Shown here: piece after piece, positions 7,475 through 15,515 of the stretch
Layout: each line of letters begins with the position of its first letter
Numbering within the stretch: the stretch's first letter is position 1
NCBI GenBank assembly: GCA_964359565.1
Contig: CAYHTN010000009.1
Coordinates: 1-24,160 of the forward strand
Origin: JAGOTP01 sp964359565
GTDB taxonomy: Bacteria; Patescibacteriota; Patescibacteriia; 2-12-FULL-60-25
DNA: 24,160 bases
Direction: 5' to 3'
Made by a program: the position numbers and the translations under genes
The notes under the pieces: generated by a model
The model's input: only the letters and a program-made list of their open reading frames with translations
Databases searched by the model: none
Told to the model about the DNA's origin: nothing

Positions 7475-8587
7475 TTATCTCATCAGGCTAGGTTTTTGGT
7501 TTTTTACCATCCAGCCCTGACCTTCGAGAGAAGTGATAAGACCTTTTAATTCTAAGAGACTAAGAGCAGAAGAGAGCTTACCTGGTGCTTCTTCGAGCCG
7601 GCGAGAAAGGAGGTTTAAGGAACGGGGTTCGGTTAACTCGGCCAGGATTCTGCGCTCGAATGCGTCTAACGGAAGGCGCACCTGTGCTTCTTCCATTACT
7701 TGAGGTCGATCGACTTTGAGGAGTCGGAGAATATCTTCGGCTTTGGTACAAAGTTGTGCGCCGGATTGAATCAAACGATGACAGCCCGCAGATGCGTGGC
7801 ACCAGATAGGGCCAGGAATGGCAAACACTTCGCGATTTTCTTCGAGTGCCGATTTTGCGGTGATGAGAGAGCCGCTATCAAGGGTTGCTTCGATAACAAC
7901 AGTCGCAAGGCTACTCCCGGCGATCAACCGATTTCGTAACGGAAAGTGAAAACTCCGAGAGGCGGTTCCGGGGGCGAATTCAGATACAAGCGCTCCTCCT
8001 TGCGCTAAAATCTTATGAGCAAGATCAACATGGCTGCGTGGATAGAGAGACATTTCATCGATCCCTCCTCCTAGAAAAGCAACGGTATAGCCTTGTGCCG
8101 TGAGGGCGGCACGATGGACGGCACCATCCACGCCGAGAGCGAGTCCTGAGACGATCCCGCACCCTGCTCGAACGAGGTCGGGCACAACCTCATTCACGCA
8201 CCGTTCTCCGTAGCTTGTCATGTTACGAGAGCCGACGAGCGCGATCCAGGGTAAGGTTCGAATCCGTCCACGGATAAATAACGCTTCTGGTTGATCGCTT
8301 GTTTGGTGGAGGAGGGCGGGATAGCTCGGATCCTCACGAAGCACAAAAAAGATCTCTTGTTCTTCGAGAGTGTGTATCGCTTTTTGGGCGTCAAAATTTT
8401 TACGGACGATGCGGAATGCCTCGCAAGCCTCTGCTGGTAGGCCGGCTTCGCGAACGCGTTCAACGCTTCCTTTCCATGCTGCTTGGAGTGAGCCAAAAAC
8501 GGCTTTTAAAGCGCGTATGCGACTACTCCCGATCTTCGGGGTTTGAAGCAGGGCGAGATGCGCGATCCGTTCGTCGGTCCACTCCAT
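7475..8587 (-). CDS. dprA: DprA/Smf DNA-processing protein
   Basis: This 370-aa protein binds incoming single-stranded DNA during natural transformation and loads RecA. An N-terminal SAM/HhH-like part (about 1-75, LALLQTPKIGSSRIRALKAVFGS) precedes the Rossmann-fold DprA domain with VGSRNMTSYGE (118-127), SGLALGVDGAVHRAAL (147-162), FLGGGID (171-177) and FPLRNRLIAGSS (215-226). A winged-helix C-terminal domain covers about 310-360. The start at 8587 lies 65 bases inside the end of pth; the alignment with the family N terminus leaves no later start, so the overlap is real. GGAG sits 6 bases before the ATG, one of the few plausible Shine-Dalgarno sites outside the two GC-rich units. DprA together with ComF (20841) suggests DNA uptake or recombination capacity. 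Confidence 0.94.
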   Translation of the reverse strand: MEWTDERIAHLALLQTPKIGSSRIRALKAVFGSLQAAWKGSVERVREAGLPAEACEAFRIVRKNFDAQKAIHTLEEQEIFFVLREDPSYPALLHQTSDQPEALFIRGRIRTLPWIALVGSRNMTSYGERCVNEVVPDLVRAGCGIVSGLALGVDGAVHRAALTAQGYTVAFLGGGIDEMSLYPRSHVDLAHKILAQGGALVSEFAPGTASRSFHFPLRNRLIAGSSLATVVIEATLDSGSLITAKSALEENREVFAIPGPIWCHASAGCHRLIQSGAQLCTKAEDILRLLKVDRPQVMEEAQVRLPLDAFERRILAELTEPRSLNLLSRRLEEAPGKLSSALSLLELKGLITSLEGQGWMVKNQKPSLMR

Positions 8588-9158
8588 GTTCTACTCCGTT
8601 CCACGAATTCATGGTCGCTGTCAAGCCGATGATAGTCCAGTCCTGAACGGCCTTCGTCGCGGTTTCAAGAACCTGAGCGAGGGTTTCTCGTTCCTCGTCT
8701 GAAAACGCTTGCAAGACATAATCCTGGGCCTTTAGAGGGCCTTGAGGTCGATCGATCCCTAGTCGAAGTCGACCAATTTCTTTCGTACCAAGTAAGCTGT
8801 GGATAGAACCAATCCCATTATGACCGGCGGCGCCACCGGTCGCTGCGAAGGCAAATTTACCCAGAGGATAGTCCATCTCATCTTGGAGCACTAAAACATC
8901 CGCGGGTGATAAGTGATAATACGAAATTAAGGCGTTCACCGTCTCACCAGAATTATTCATGTATGTCGTTGGTTTCACGAGTAACACCTTTTCGGATCCA
9001 AGCCGCGTTTCTGAAACCTCCGCTTGAAAAGCAGCCTGTGATCGAAATACGGTCGCTTCAAATTTTTCTTTTAAGATATCTAACAACATCCAGCCAATAT
9101 TATGGCGGGTTTTTGCATATTCTTTCCCAGGATTCCCTAAGCCAACGAGGAGTTTCAT
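8523..9158 (-). CDS. pth: Peptidyl-tRNA hydrolase
   Basis: This 211-aa enzyme frees tRNA from stalled peptidyl-tRNA. Motifs are MKLLVGLGNPGKEY at the start, catalytic H19 in TRHNIGW, the TTYMNNSGE segment, DEMDYPLGKF and GGAAGHNGIGSI. I place the start at 9158, where MKLLVGLGNPG begins as in the family; an ATG ten codons upstream (9188) would add an unusual MTYNYNKLFF leader. On the minus strand TATAAC lies shortly before this start and could be a -10. The last residues (about RTDRASRPASNPEDRE) lie beyond the usual family end and are the part that overlaps dprA by 65 bases. Confidence 0.93.
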   Translation of the reverse strand: MKLLVGLGNPGKEYAKTRHNIGWMLLDILKEKFEATVFRSQAAFQAEVSETRLGSEKVLLVKPTTYMNNSGETVNALISYYHLSPADVLVLQDEMDYPLGKFAFAATGGAAGHNGIGSIHSLLGTKEIGRLRLGIDRPQGPLKAQDYVLQAFSDEERETLAQVLETATKAVQDWTIIGLTATMNSWNGVEHGVDRRTDRASRPASNPEDRE

Positions 9159-9244
9159 AAAAAATAACTTGTTGTAGTTATACGTCATGAACGAAAAAGA
9201 GGGGAGGGTATAACCTTCCCCGTCCTAACCTCTCCCTCAAGACC

Positions 9245-9509
9245 CCTTCCCTCCTCTAGCTCCTCCCTTCCGAGCTGAGCTCGGCGGGCGGAGAAGGGTG
9301 AGGCCTTAGCGGCGTTTTTTGACTACGTCATCCTCGCATGAAATGCGGGGATCCAGCGAAATAAAATCAGAAAAAGTAGACGATATTTCTTTAGTCTACC
9401 CCTGGATCCCCATGCTACGCATGAGGATGACGTATACGTATGAAGGTGTGCGTAGCACCTCTCCTTTCTCCTCCCGCCTTTAGGAAGGGAGGAGCTAGAG
9501 GAGGGAAGG
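9245..9509. repeat. Large inverted repeat between der and pth with perfect 27-bp ends
   Basis: Bases 9245-9271 (starting CCTTCCCTCCTCTAGCTCC) and 9483-9509 (starting GGAAGGGAGGAGCTAGAGG) are exact reverse complements over 27 bases. Matching continues imperfectly inward, where GGCGGGCGGAGAAGG on the left faces CCTTTCTCCTCCCGCC on the right. The whole 265-bp block fills most of the 358-base gap between pth and der, and a second hairpin element (9324-9434) sits inside it. A further TAACCTTCCC at 9210-9219 repeats the outer edge. I see no gene in this gap. Confidence 0.85.
9324..9434. repeat. Dispersed palindromic element, full copy 1 (inner)
   Basis: The element opens with TACGTCATCCTCGCATG and closes with CATGAGGATGACGTA, so its ends are inverted repeats. 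Each half contains its own small hairpin (GCAT-GAA-ATGC on the left, CATGC-TAC-GCATG on the right), and GGGATCCAG / CTGGATCCC face each other inside. The centre has another stem, GTAGAC (9376-9381) with GTCTAC (9394-9399). Its final 31 bases match those of the copy at 12494-12602 with one difference. There is no coding capacity; it looks like a MITE- or REP-like element. Confidence 0.85.
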
Positions 9510-9516
9510 TTATTGC

Positions 9517-10980
9517 CTACGTCTTCTGTCGTCTGCGCGTTTGGTTGACGCGACGTTTCTTTTCGTCGGCGGAACCGGCGACGGCGGTCATACCTGGGCC
9601 TTGAATGTTGCGTTTGTGACTGGATTTCGCGACCGGAATGTGACGTACTTTGACAACGGTCGTGGTACCTGTGAAGCCGAACTTCTGACGTAAGCGCTTT
9701 TCAAAAAACTTGAGCCAGCTTGGATGGACGTTGTCTTTTTCGCCATGAACCGTAATCAAAAAAGTTGGTGGCGCATGTCCGACTTGGGCCACGTCATAAA
9801 TACGAGGAGACTTTGGTCCGTAGGACGCGAGCGGACGCATTGTTTTAATGCAGGCCTTAAGCAAACGGTTCAGCGCGTTGTAATCGATATGGCGATCACG
9901 CTCGGTTTGGATTTCAAGAGCGAGATCGAGAAGTTGGGTCGTACGTTGTTTTGTCACCGAACTCGTAAAGATGATCGGAGCCCAGGCAAGGAAAGGAAAC
10001 GACGAACGAATGCGTGCTTCAAATTCGTACGATGTTTTGTGTGTTTTTGATTCAACCAGATCCCATTTATTGGCCACCAGAATTAATCCTTTTGCTTCTT
10101 CTTGCATGAACCCGGCCAGATGTTTGTCTTGAACGGTTGGATCTTCACTGGCATCAAACACCAAGAGGGCAATATCGGCATCCCGAATGGCACGTTGGTT
10201 ACGATTCACACCGGCTTCTTCAAGATCCGAATCGATACGTGAGGTACGACGCATCCCAGCGGTATCTACGAGAGTAATGCGATGATCTTTATACGTAAAC
10301 TCGGTGTGCTGTGGTTCGCGGGTCGTATGTGCGGTGGGCGAAACGATCACGCGGGGTTCTCCTAAGATCGCATTCATGAGTGATGATTTTCCGACGTTCG
10401 GTTTTCCGACAATGGCGAGGCGAAGGCTCTGCGTCTCTTCGGCGGACGGGGGAGGAAGACCACGACGATCGAGATCGATATAGATTTCATCCAGAAGATC
10501 ACCGATCCCGAGGCCTGTCGTCGCACTCACACAATAGGGTTCGCCTAAATTGAGCTGATACATTTCTGGTTGGCGTGCGGTGGCACACAGGGTCGGATTG
10601 TCCGATTTGTTTGCTAAGAGCCAAACATGTTTGTGGAGGGCCTTCGTGCGACGCGCAAGCTGAACGTCTTGAGGAAGGACGCCGGCTTTTGTATCAACAA
10701 TAAAAAGGACAAGATCCGCTTCTTTGATGGCATGTTCTGCTTGTTCGCGAATTTGTGTGCCGATGGCATCTGATTCCGTATCCATCCCACCGGTATCTAC
10801 AATCTCAAACATGCGGCCGCGCCAAACGACTGGAGCATAATTACGATCACGGGTCGTATGGAGATCATCGCTTACGAGGGCCGTTGTACTTTCGGTGAAC
10901 CGATTCCAGAGAGTAGACTTGCCCACGTTGGTGCGTCCGACGAGAGCTACGCGTGGAAGGCGGTGTTTATGGAGAGACAT
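9517..10980 (-). CDS. der: Ribosome-assembly GTPase Der (EngA)
   Basis: This 487-aa protein has the double GTPase layout unique to Der, which acts in 50S ribosomal subunit maturation. The first G domain has the P-loop GRTNVGKST at 15-23, DTGGMD and NKSD. The second has GKPNVGKSS at 192-200, DTAGMRR and NKWD. A KH-like domain follows (about 355-450), with the typical end HIPVAKSSHKRNIQGPG. The C-terminal tail is strongly basic (KKRRVNQTRRRQKT), as in many Der proteins. The start overlaps the end of the upstream LCP gene by 14 bases; no Shine-Dalgarno is seen (ACCCCCT precedes ATG). Confidence 0.95.
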   Translation of the reverse strand: MSLHKHRLPRVALVGRTNVGKSTLWNRFTESTTALVSDDLHTTRDRNYAPVVWRGRMFEIVDTGGMDTESDAIGTQIREQAEHAIKEADLVLFIVDTKAGVLPQDVQLARRTKALHKHVWLLANKSDNPTLCATARQPEMYQLNLGEPYCVSATTGLGIGDLLDEIYIDLDRRGLPPPSAEETQSLRLAIVGKPNVGKSSLMNAILGEPRVIVSPTAHTTREPQHTEFTYKDHRITLVDTAGMRRTSRIDSDLEEAGVNRNQRAIRDADIALLVFDASEDPTVQDKHLAGFMQEEAKGLILVANKWDLVESKTHKTSYEFEARIRSSFPFLAWAPIIFTSSVTKQRTTQLLDLALEIQTERDRHIDYNALNRLLKACIKTMRPLASYGPKSPRIYDVAQVGHAPPTFLITVHGEKDNVHPSWLKFFEKRLRQKFGFTGTTTVVKVRHIPVAKSSHKRNIQGPGMTAVAGSADEKKRRVNQTRRRQKT

Positions 10981-12445
10981 AGGGGGTGGTTTGGAGGAGG
11001 GGATAGCTGGCTTCGCCTAAGACAACGAGGAAATCGACATCGTTTGATGACGCCTTCTCGGGAGCAAGACCATCTTTGGTATTCTCACGTGTTGGTGGGG
11101 AGAGCGAGACACTGGCATTTAAAAGGCGCTGGAGTTTGCGAAGTTCGTCTTGTTTACGGCCTTGGGTCAGGTCATAAATGACGGTTTCTTCGTAGCCACG
11201 ACGGATCGCATTGCCCAAGCCTTTGATTTCAAAGCCGTTCCGCTCAAGCATGGCAGCGATCTGGGCAGCGAATCCGGTCCGTAGAGTCCCATTTCTTACC
11301 TCGATTTTGCTCTTTAGCACAATAGGGTCAGGGTTTGGTACGCTTGATGTCGAGGTAGAAGTGAAGGGATTCTGGGCGATTTCGCGAATTTCAGACCAAT
11401 CGGGTTTGCGCGGGAAGAGCATGAAGGCCCCATTGACATTGGCTGAAACGAGCTCGTGCCCAGGTTGATCATCCAAAACCTTCATGGTGAGGTTGCTCGT
11501 CGAAAAATCCTTAAAAAGAGGGGCGAGCTTCATGGCTTCCCACGGAGAGAGGTCGCTTTGGAGATGGTTCGTGATGGCAGAGTAGAGCGCCGCTAACTTT
11601 CGAGGATCTCCAAGGGTGTCCAAGCGAAGGAGTTTTTCACGAATAGCGAGGATGACGAGTTGTTGACGACGGCTACGAGCAAAGTCTGATCCCTCTCCAT
11701 TATTTCCATGTCGAGAGCGGGCATAGCGAAGCGCGTTTTCGCCATTAAAGTGTTGGAGCCCTTTTCTGAAAGAGACGACCATCCAGCCTTTGTCGTTGGT
11801 CGGATATTGTGGGTCAGTAAAGCCGCGTTCGACATTTACATCGATCCCACCTAAAGCATCGATAAAATCCGCGAAGCCATTAAAATCGATGCGGACCACA
11901 TGATCAATCGGCATTTCAAGCAAGGTGGCAAAAGCTTGCGCCGTTCTCGTTGCTCCTTCGCCAGGGTAATCACGTTCAAAGTAGGCCTGGACCGAGTTGA
12001 TCTTTTCGAAACGACCACCACCAAGCGGATAGGCAAGGTCACGCGGAATCGAAAGCATCGCGACCTTTTTTTGCTTCAGATCGATGCTCGCGACGATGAT
12101 GGTGTCGGTGAGTTGTGCACCTTCATGCCCTTCACCGCCAACGCCGAGCAACAGAATATTCAATCGTTCCTTGGTGGCTGTTTCTGTGCTTGCATTCGCT
12201 TTTGGATCAAGACCGATAAATTGGTTCATTCCCGGCAATCCTTGCAGAAGTTGCCAGGCCGAAGGTCTTCCATCGGTTTGTGTACTCGCTAAACGATAGG
12301 AGGCGTAGGCGCCGAGGGTCGCGAGACACCCAACGATACACGCAAAAACGACCGCCATCACGATGGTCTGTTTACGCGAATGCTGCTCGTCTTGTCCGAC
12401 TAAAAAATTCGTTTGTAACGAATCAGAAGATGGTGACCCAAACAT
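10967..12445 (-). CDS. LytR-CpsA-Psr (LCP) family cell-envelope ligase
   Basis: This 492-aa membrane protein probably transfers lipid-linked glycopolymers onto peptidoglycan or other surface acceptors. A short cytoplasmic N terminus is followed by one transmembrane helix (about 28-47). The LCP domain at about 94-270 has NILLLGVGG, LTDTIIVASID (D114), the arginine-bearing SIPRDLAYP (R135, D136), INSVQAYFE, DALGGIDVNVE and RYARSRHGNNGEGSDFARSRRQQ. A LytR_C-like domain covers about 380-450 (VRNGTLRTGFAAQIAAMLERNGFEI). It is the first gene of the minus-strand block and is divergent from the secretion cluster. Its likely -10 (12455-12460) is only 9 bases from the ATG. Confidence 0.9.
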   Translation of the reverse strand: MFGSPSSDSLQTNFLVGQDEQHSRKQTIVMAVVFACIVGCLATLGAYASYRLASTQTDGRPSAWQLLQGLPGMNQFIGLDPKANASTETATKERLNILLLGVGGEGHEGAQLTDTIIVASIDLKQKKVAMLSIPRDLAYPLGGGRFEKINSVQAYFERDYPGEGATRTAQAFATLLEMPIDHVVRIDFNGFADFIDALGGIDVNVERGFTDPQYPTNDKGWMVVSFRKGLQHFNGENALRYARSRHGNNGEGSDFARSRRQQLVILAIREKLLRLDTLGDPRKLAALYSAITNHLQSDLSPWEAMKLAPLFKDFSTSNLTMKVLDDQPGHELVSANVNGAFMLFPRKPDWSEIREIAQNPFTSTSTSSVPNPDPIVLKSKIEVRNGTLRTGFAAQIAAMLERNGFEIKGLGNAIRRGYEETVIYDLTQGRKQDELRKLQRLLNASVSLSPPTRENTKDGLAPEKASSNDVDFLVVLGEASYPLLQTTPYVSP

Positions 12446-12454
12446 GTCTCACAA

Positions 12455-12460
12455 AGTGTA
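12455..12460 (-). promoter_or_regulatory. TACACT -10 box of the LCP gene, near-leaderless
   Basis: TACACT on the minus strand is the same hexamer found before parA and VirB4. Only 9 bases separate it from the ATG, so a start site at the usual distance would leave a leader of about 0-3 nt. The -35 region is weak. Confidence 0.4.
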
Positions 12461-12493
12461 ATCGATAACCAAAGAAAAGGGTAGCACCTTCCA

Positions 12494-12602
12494 CGTCATC
12501 CTCGCACAAAGTGTGGGGATCCAGGGATAGACAAAAGAAAACGATCGTCGACTTGCTCTGATTGCATTTAGCTGGATCCCCATGCTTCGCATGAGGATGA
12601 CG
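12494..12602. repeat. Dispersed palindromic element, full copy 2
   Basis: The element opens with CGTCATCCTCGCACAAAGTG and ends with CATGAGGATGACG; GGGATCCAG and CTGGATCCC again face each other. The left small hairpin here is GCAC-AAA-GTGT, against GCAT-GAA-ATGC in the copy at 9324, so paired bases changed together. It lies between the divergent LCP and VirB6-like genes. An ATG inside it (12582) is in frame with the VirB6-like gene but is unlikely to be its start. Confidence 0.85.
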
Positions 12603-12647
12603 CGGTTCATCCACAGTAGGTTCACGCTCCCGGGTTCGGACCGGGTG

Positions 12648-12656
12648 TGGTATTCT
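12648..12656 (+). promoter_or_regulatory. Extended -10 promoter of the secretion cluster
   Basis: TGG-TATTCT is an extended -10 (TGn plus hexamer) with 15 bases to the ATG at 12672. No clear -35 is present, which is usual for extended -10 promoters. It supports the start at 12672 over the ATG at 12582, which lies upstream of this promoter. Confidence 0.45.
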
Positions 12657-12671
12657 ACTGCCAGTACGTTT

Positions 12672-15506
12672 ATGCACCCACTTGTTCATGAGTTGGGGGC
12701 GCGACTGCGCTCTTTTGTTCGTTCCCGTTCGGTCTGGGGAACGGCCGCCGTTCTTCTCATCGGCGTGACGCTCTTTCTCTTGCCGCACCTTTCTCAGGCG
12801 TTTGCCGGGGAAGATTTCCTTGGTGGCGCGATCGCCTGGGTCCTTGGACTGATCGTGAACTTTCTTGGGAAAGTGATCTCTGTTTTGATTTATATCTTAA
12901 TGGGGTTTTTACAATACAATGGTTTCGCAGATGCACCTCCGGTCATGGTGGGGTTGGTGATTGTACGCGATTTGGTAAACATGGTCTTCATTGTGGCTTT
13001 AATCATCTCCGCGGTTGCCACGATTTTAAACTACGAAACCAGCGATCTTCATGTCAAAAACGTTTTGCCAAAACTAATTGGTGCGGCCGTCCTCATCAAT
13101 TTTTCAAAGATGATCGTTGGGCTTCTCATTGATGCCTCTCAGGTGGTGACGCTCACGTTTGTGAACGCATTCCAAGCTTCAGGGGTTGGTAATTTTTCGC
13201 AATTATTAGGCCTTCCGAGCTTCACCACCTTAAATGCGCAGACCCCTGCGAGCGCTTCTGCGAGCGCAAACCCGACGGCTGAGGCAGGGGCTCAACCAGG
13301 CACGAGTATCATTTTGGATGTGTTGCTCGCCTACATGCTCGCCATGGCGATGCTCGTGATCTCGATCGGCGTGATTCTGATCATGATTTTGTTCACGGTT
13401 GGTCGTATTGTTGGGCTCTGGGTCTTGCTCATCGTCTCTCCCGCGGCGTTCCTCGCGACCTCGCTTCCAAAAAAACTTCAACGTCTTTTTGGAAGTTTGG
13501 CCAGTGAATTCTGGAAGCGTCTGACGGGATTCTTAGTTGGTGGTCCGGTGATGGCGTTTTTCCTTTGGCTCGCTTTCGCAACCGTTCGTTCAAGTCAACA
13601 ATTAGGGGCAGAAGGAGGTGTCGCCACGCGGTTAGGTTTATTTAATCGTGAAGCGTCTCCGATTACCCGTAATGGGATTTATACTACTAATAGTGTGTTA
13701 ACAGGTGCTGCCGAAGGATCGGCCAACTTCTTTTTAAGTCGCGTCGGTAATGCGGATGGGATTGCCTCCTTCATCGTTGGCGTTGCGCTCATGTTGATCG
13801 GGATCGAACAAGCCGTGCATGCCGCCGGTGAAGCCAGTGCGACACTAGGGAAGTACGCAGGAAGTATCCGTGATAGCACAAAAGATGCAGCCCGATGGCT
13901 CGCAACGCGTCCGGTGGCAACGCCTTGGAACGCCCTTGATCGTCGTGCCAAGATTACGGATAAAGCGGCAAGTACGCTTGCACTTATCCCTGGGTTGAAT
14001 AATCTTTCCGGTGGGAAGCTCGCGAAATTCTCCAAATATCGCAAGAACGAAATGGAGGAAATGGCCAAGAGGGATCTGGAGCTTTATGGAAATATGTCCG
14101 GTGTGTTTAAGAAGGCCAAAGGCGTCAGTATCAATACCTGGGCAAAAATACCAGGCCTTCGAACCGATGCAGACAAGATTGCCGCTACGAGACTTGGTCA
14201 GGAACAGGTAGATGGATACAAGAAGAAAAAGCGTGCTCTTACCGCTGAGTATGAACATGGTTTGATGAATAAGCCGCCTTCTGATGAGATTACCGGAAGA
14301 AAACTTGATCCTACGAATCCAGCTGATGAAGAAGAAATCAAGAATCAAGCTAAGGCTCATGCTGCCGGTGAGGCAGATAAGAAGCGCCGTGATGGCTTTA
14401 AGGTCGCATTAGAGAATGCGAAGAAGCTTGAAGATTGGGAAACGGTGACTAAATTGGAAGAGCAGGCAGACGCGAGTCCGGCTCTTTGGAAAGACATCGA
14501 TCGCCCACGTTTTGGTCGCAGTATCAAGAAGATGTCAGATGAAGAATTTGAAAAGAACGATGAGTTGACATCAGATGGGGATGCGTTACTGACTCGTGCA
14601 GAGCAAGCAGGAGCTGTTACTGTCGATAAAGTAACGGGTGCGATTACGGCGACAAATGCTGCTAACTTTGATCACATGGTTGCGACGATGCCTAAGGCGG
14701 GGAAACGCGTTCGTGCTTTGCAAGGAGCGATCGCTGGTCATCAGACGGCTCCGGGAGGAGGCGTTTCGGCTGATATTTCTAAGGGTATCCGTGCCACCTC
14801 CTTTATGCAGGATGCGGCGAAGATGACGTCTCGCGTCTATGATGGTGCGACGGGAGATCGTGTTCATACACCCGGCCAAAAAACAAATCGCCAAGCTATC
14901 CACAGTACTTTTGGAACGGCGACCCCTGCCCCTGGTACCGCTGTGGGTGCCATTGGACACGGTAGAGATGCTGCAGGTGTATTAAGTGCTGGAGCGAAGG
15001 CGCAAGTCGATACGGCATTTGATACGATGAATGTAGCTATAAAAGAACTACAGACAATTGATGGTGGAACCGATAACGCGATTATGGAGCATTTTGAAGA
15101 GCGTATCGAAGATCAGTTAACGACAATGGCTCCAGGGACGACAAAGTGGGCAAGTGTAAATTCTTCGATGTCGACTTTAAGCAAGGTTGGTGAGCAGATG
15201 AAGGATCTTGACGAAGAGTCTCAACGTAGAATTTTGGATGCTGTAAGTTCAAGCGGTCAGATCCAGCAAATGGCTGAACGACTTAAGGAAATGTCTGATT
15301 ATCAACAAGAGCAGCTTCTCAATGTAGCTCGACAAGCCGTAGAGCTTTCTCGCTCTACAAATCTCACGGTGAGAGCAGAGGCCGACCGTTTTCTATCTCA
15401 AATGAGAGACCATATGCCTCAGAACAAAAAGACGGTTACTATTGGAGGTATTACTCAGGAAATTCAAGCCAGCCCAGCTTTCAGAGCTGTACTTTATCGA
15501 AAATAG
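12672..15506 (+). CDS. VirB6/TrbL-like polytopic T4SS membrane protein with long C-terminal region
   Basis: This protein is about 944 aa from the ATG at 12672. A basic N terminus and hydrophobic stretch (about 23-45, ending AFA) look like a signal peptide or signal anchor. Further membrane segments lie at about 53-80, 93-118, 133-163, 213-240, 247-265, 283-305 and 363-381, with an Ala/Ser/Pro-rich loop at about 190-211. This matches the VirB6/TrbL inner-membrane channel part of type IV secretion systems. The remaining 550 residues are soluble, charged and largely helical (for example KKAKGVSINTWAKIPGLRTDADK) and I recognise no domain in them. They are much longer than classical VirB6. The reading frame can be extended 30 codons upstream, but that part is the dispersed repeat and is rejected. 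The next gene starts 9 bases after the stop. Confidence 0.75.
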   Translation: MHPLVHELGARLRSFVRSRSVWGTAAVLLIGVTLFLLPHLSQAFAGEDFLGGAIAWVLGLIVNFLGKVISVLIYILMGFLQYNGFADAPPVMVGLVIVRDLVNMVFIVALIISAVATILNYETSDLHVKNVLPKLIGAAVLINFSKMIVGLLIDASQVVTLTFVNAFQASGVGNFSQLLGLPSFTTLNAQTPASASASANPTAEAGAQPGTSIILDVLLAYMLAMAMLVISIGVILIMILFTVGRIVGLWVLLIVSPAAFLATSLPKKLQRLFGSLASEFWKRLTGFLVGGPVMAFFLWLAFATVRSSQQLGAEGGVATRLGLFNREASPITRNGIYTTNSVLTGAAEGSANFFLSRVGNADGIASFIVGVALMLIGIEQAVHAAGEASATLGKYAGSIRDSTKDAARWLATRPVATPWNALDRRAKITDKAASTLALIPGLNNLSGGKLAKFSKYRKNEMEEMAKRDLELYGNMSGVFKKAKGVSINTWAKIPGLRTDADKIAATRLGQEQVDGYKKKKRALTAEYEHGLMNKPPSDEITGRKLDPTNPADEEEIKNQAKAHAAGEADKKRRDGFKVALENAKKLEDWETVTKLEEQADASPALWKDIDRPRFGRSIKKMSDEEFEKNDELTSDGDALLTRAEQAGAVTVDKVTGAITATNAANFDHMVATMPKAGKRVRALQGAIAGHQTAPGGGVSADISKGIRATSFMQDAAKMTSRVYDGATGDRVHTPGQKTNRQAIHSTFGTATPAPGTAVGAIGHGRDAAGVLSAGAKAQVDTAFDTMNVAIKELQTIDGGTDNAIMEHFEERIEDQLTTMAPGTTKWASVNSSMSTLSKVGEQMKDLDEESQRRILDAVSSSGQIQQMAERLKEMSDYQQEQLLNVARQAVELSRSTNLTVRAEADRFLSQMRDHMPQNKKTVTIGGITQEIQASPAFRAVLYRK

Positions 15507-15515
15507 TAAGCATAT

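Noticed and set aside
11085..11090. CACGTG cores (also near 16196 and 22953) as possible parS sites
   Set aside because: None has the flanking TGTTT/AAACA bases of parS, and all lie within genes.
12607..12616. TTCATCCACA, similar to a DnaA box
   Set aside because: A single imperfect match with no second box or AT-rich unwinding region is no evidence of an origin.
12423..12788. 121-codon minus-strand frame over the repeat and VirB6 start
   Set aside because: It crosses the dispersed repeat and both divergent promoters; the composition is not protein-like.
13845..14360. 171-codon minus-strand frame inside the VirB6-like gene
   Set aside because: It is the antisense shadow of a long real frame, without motifs or start signals.
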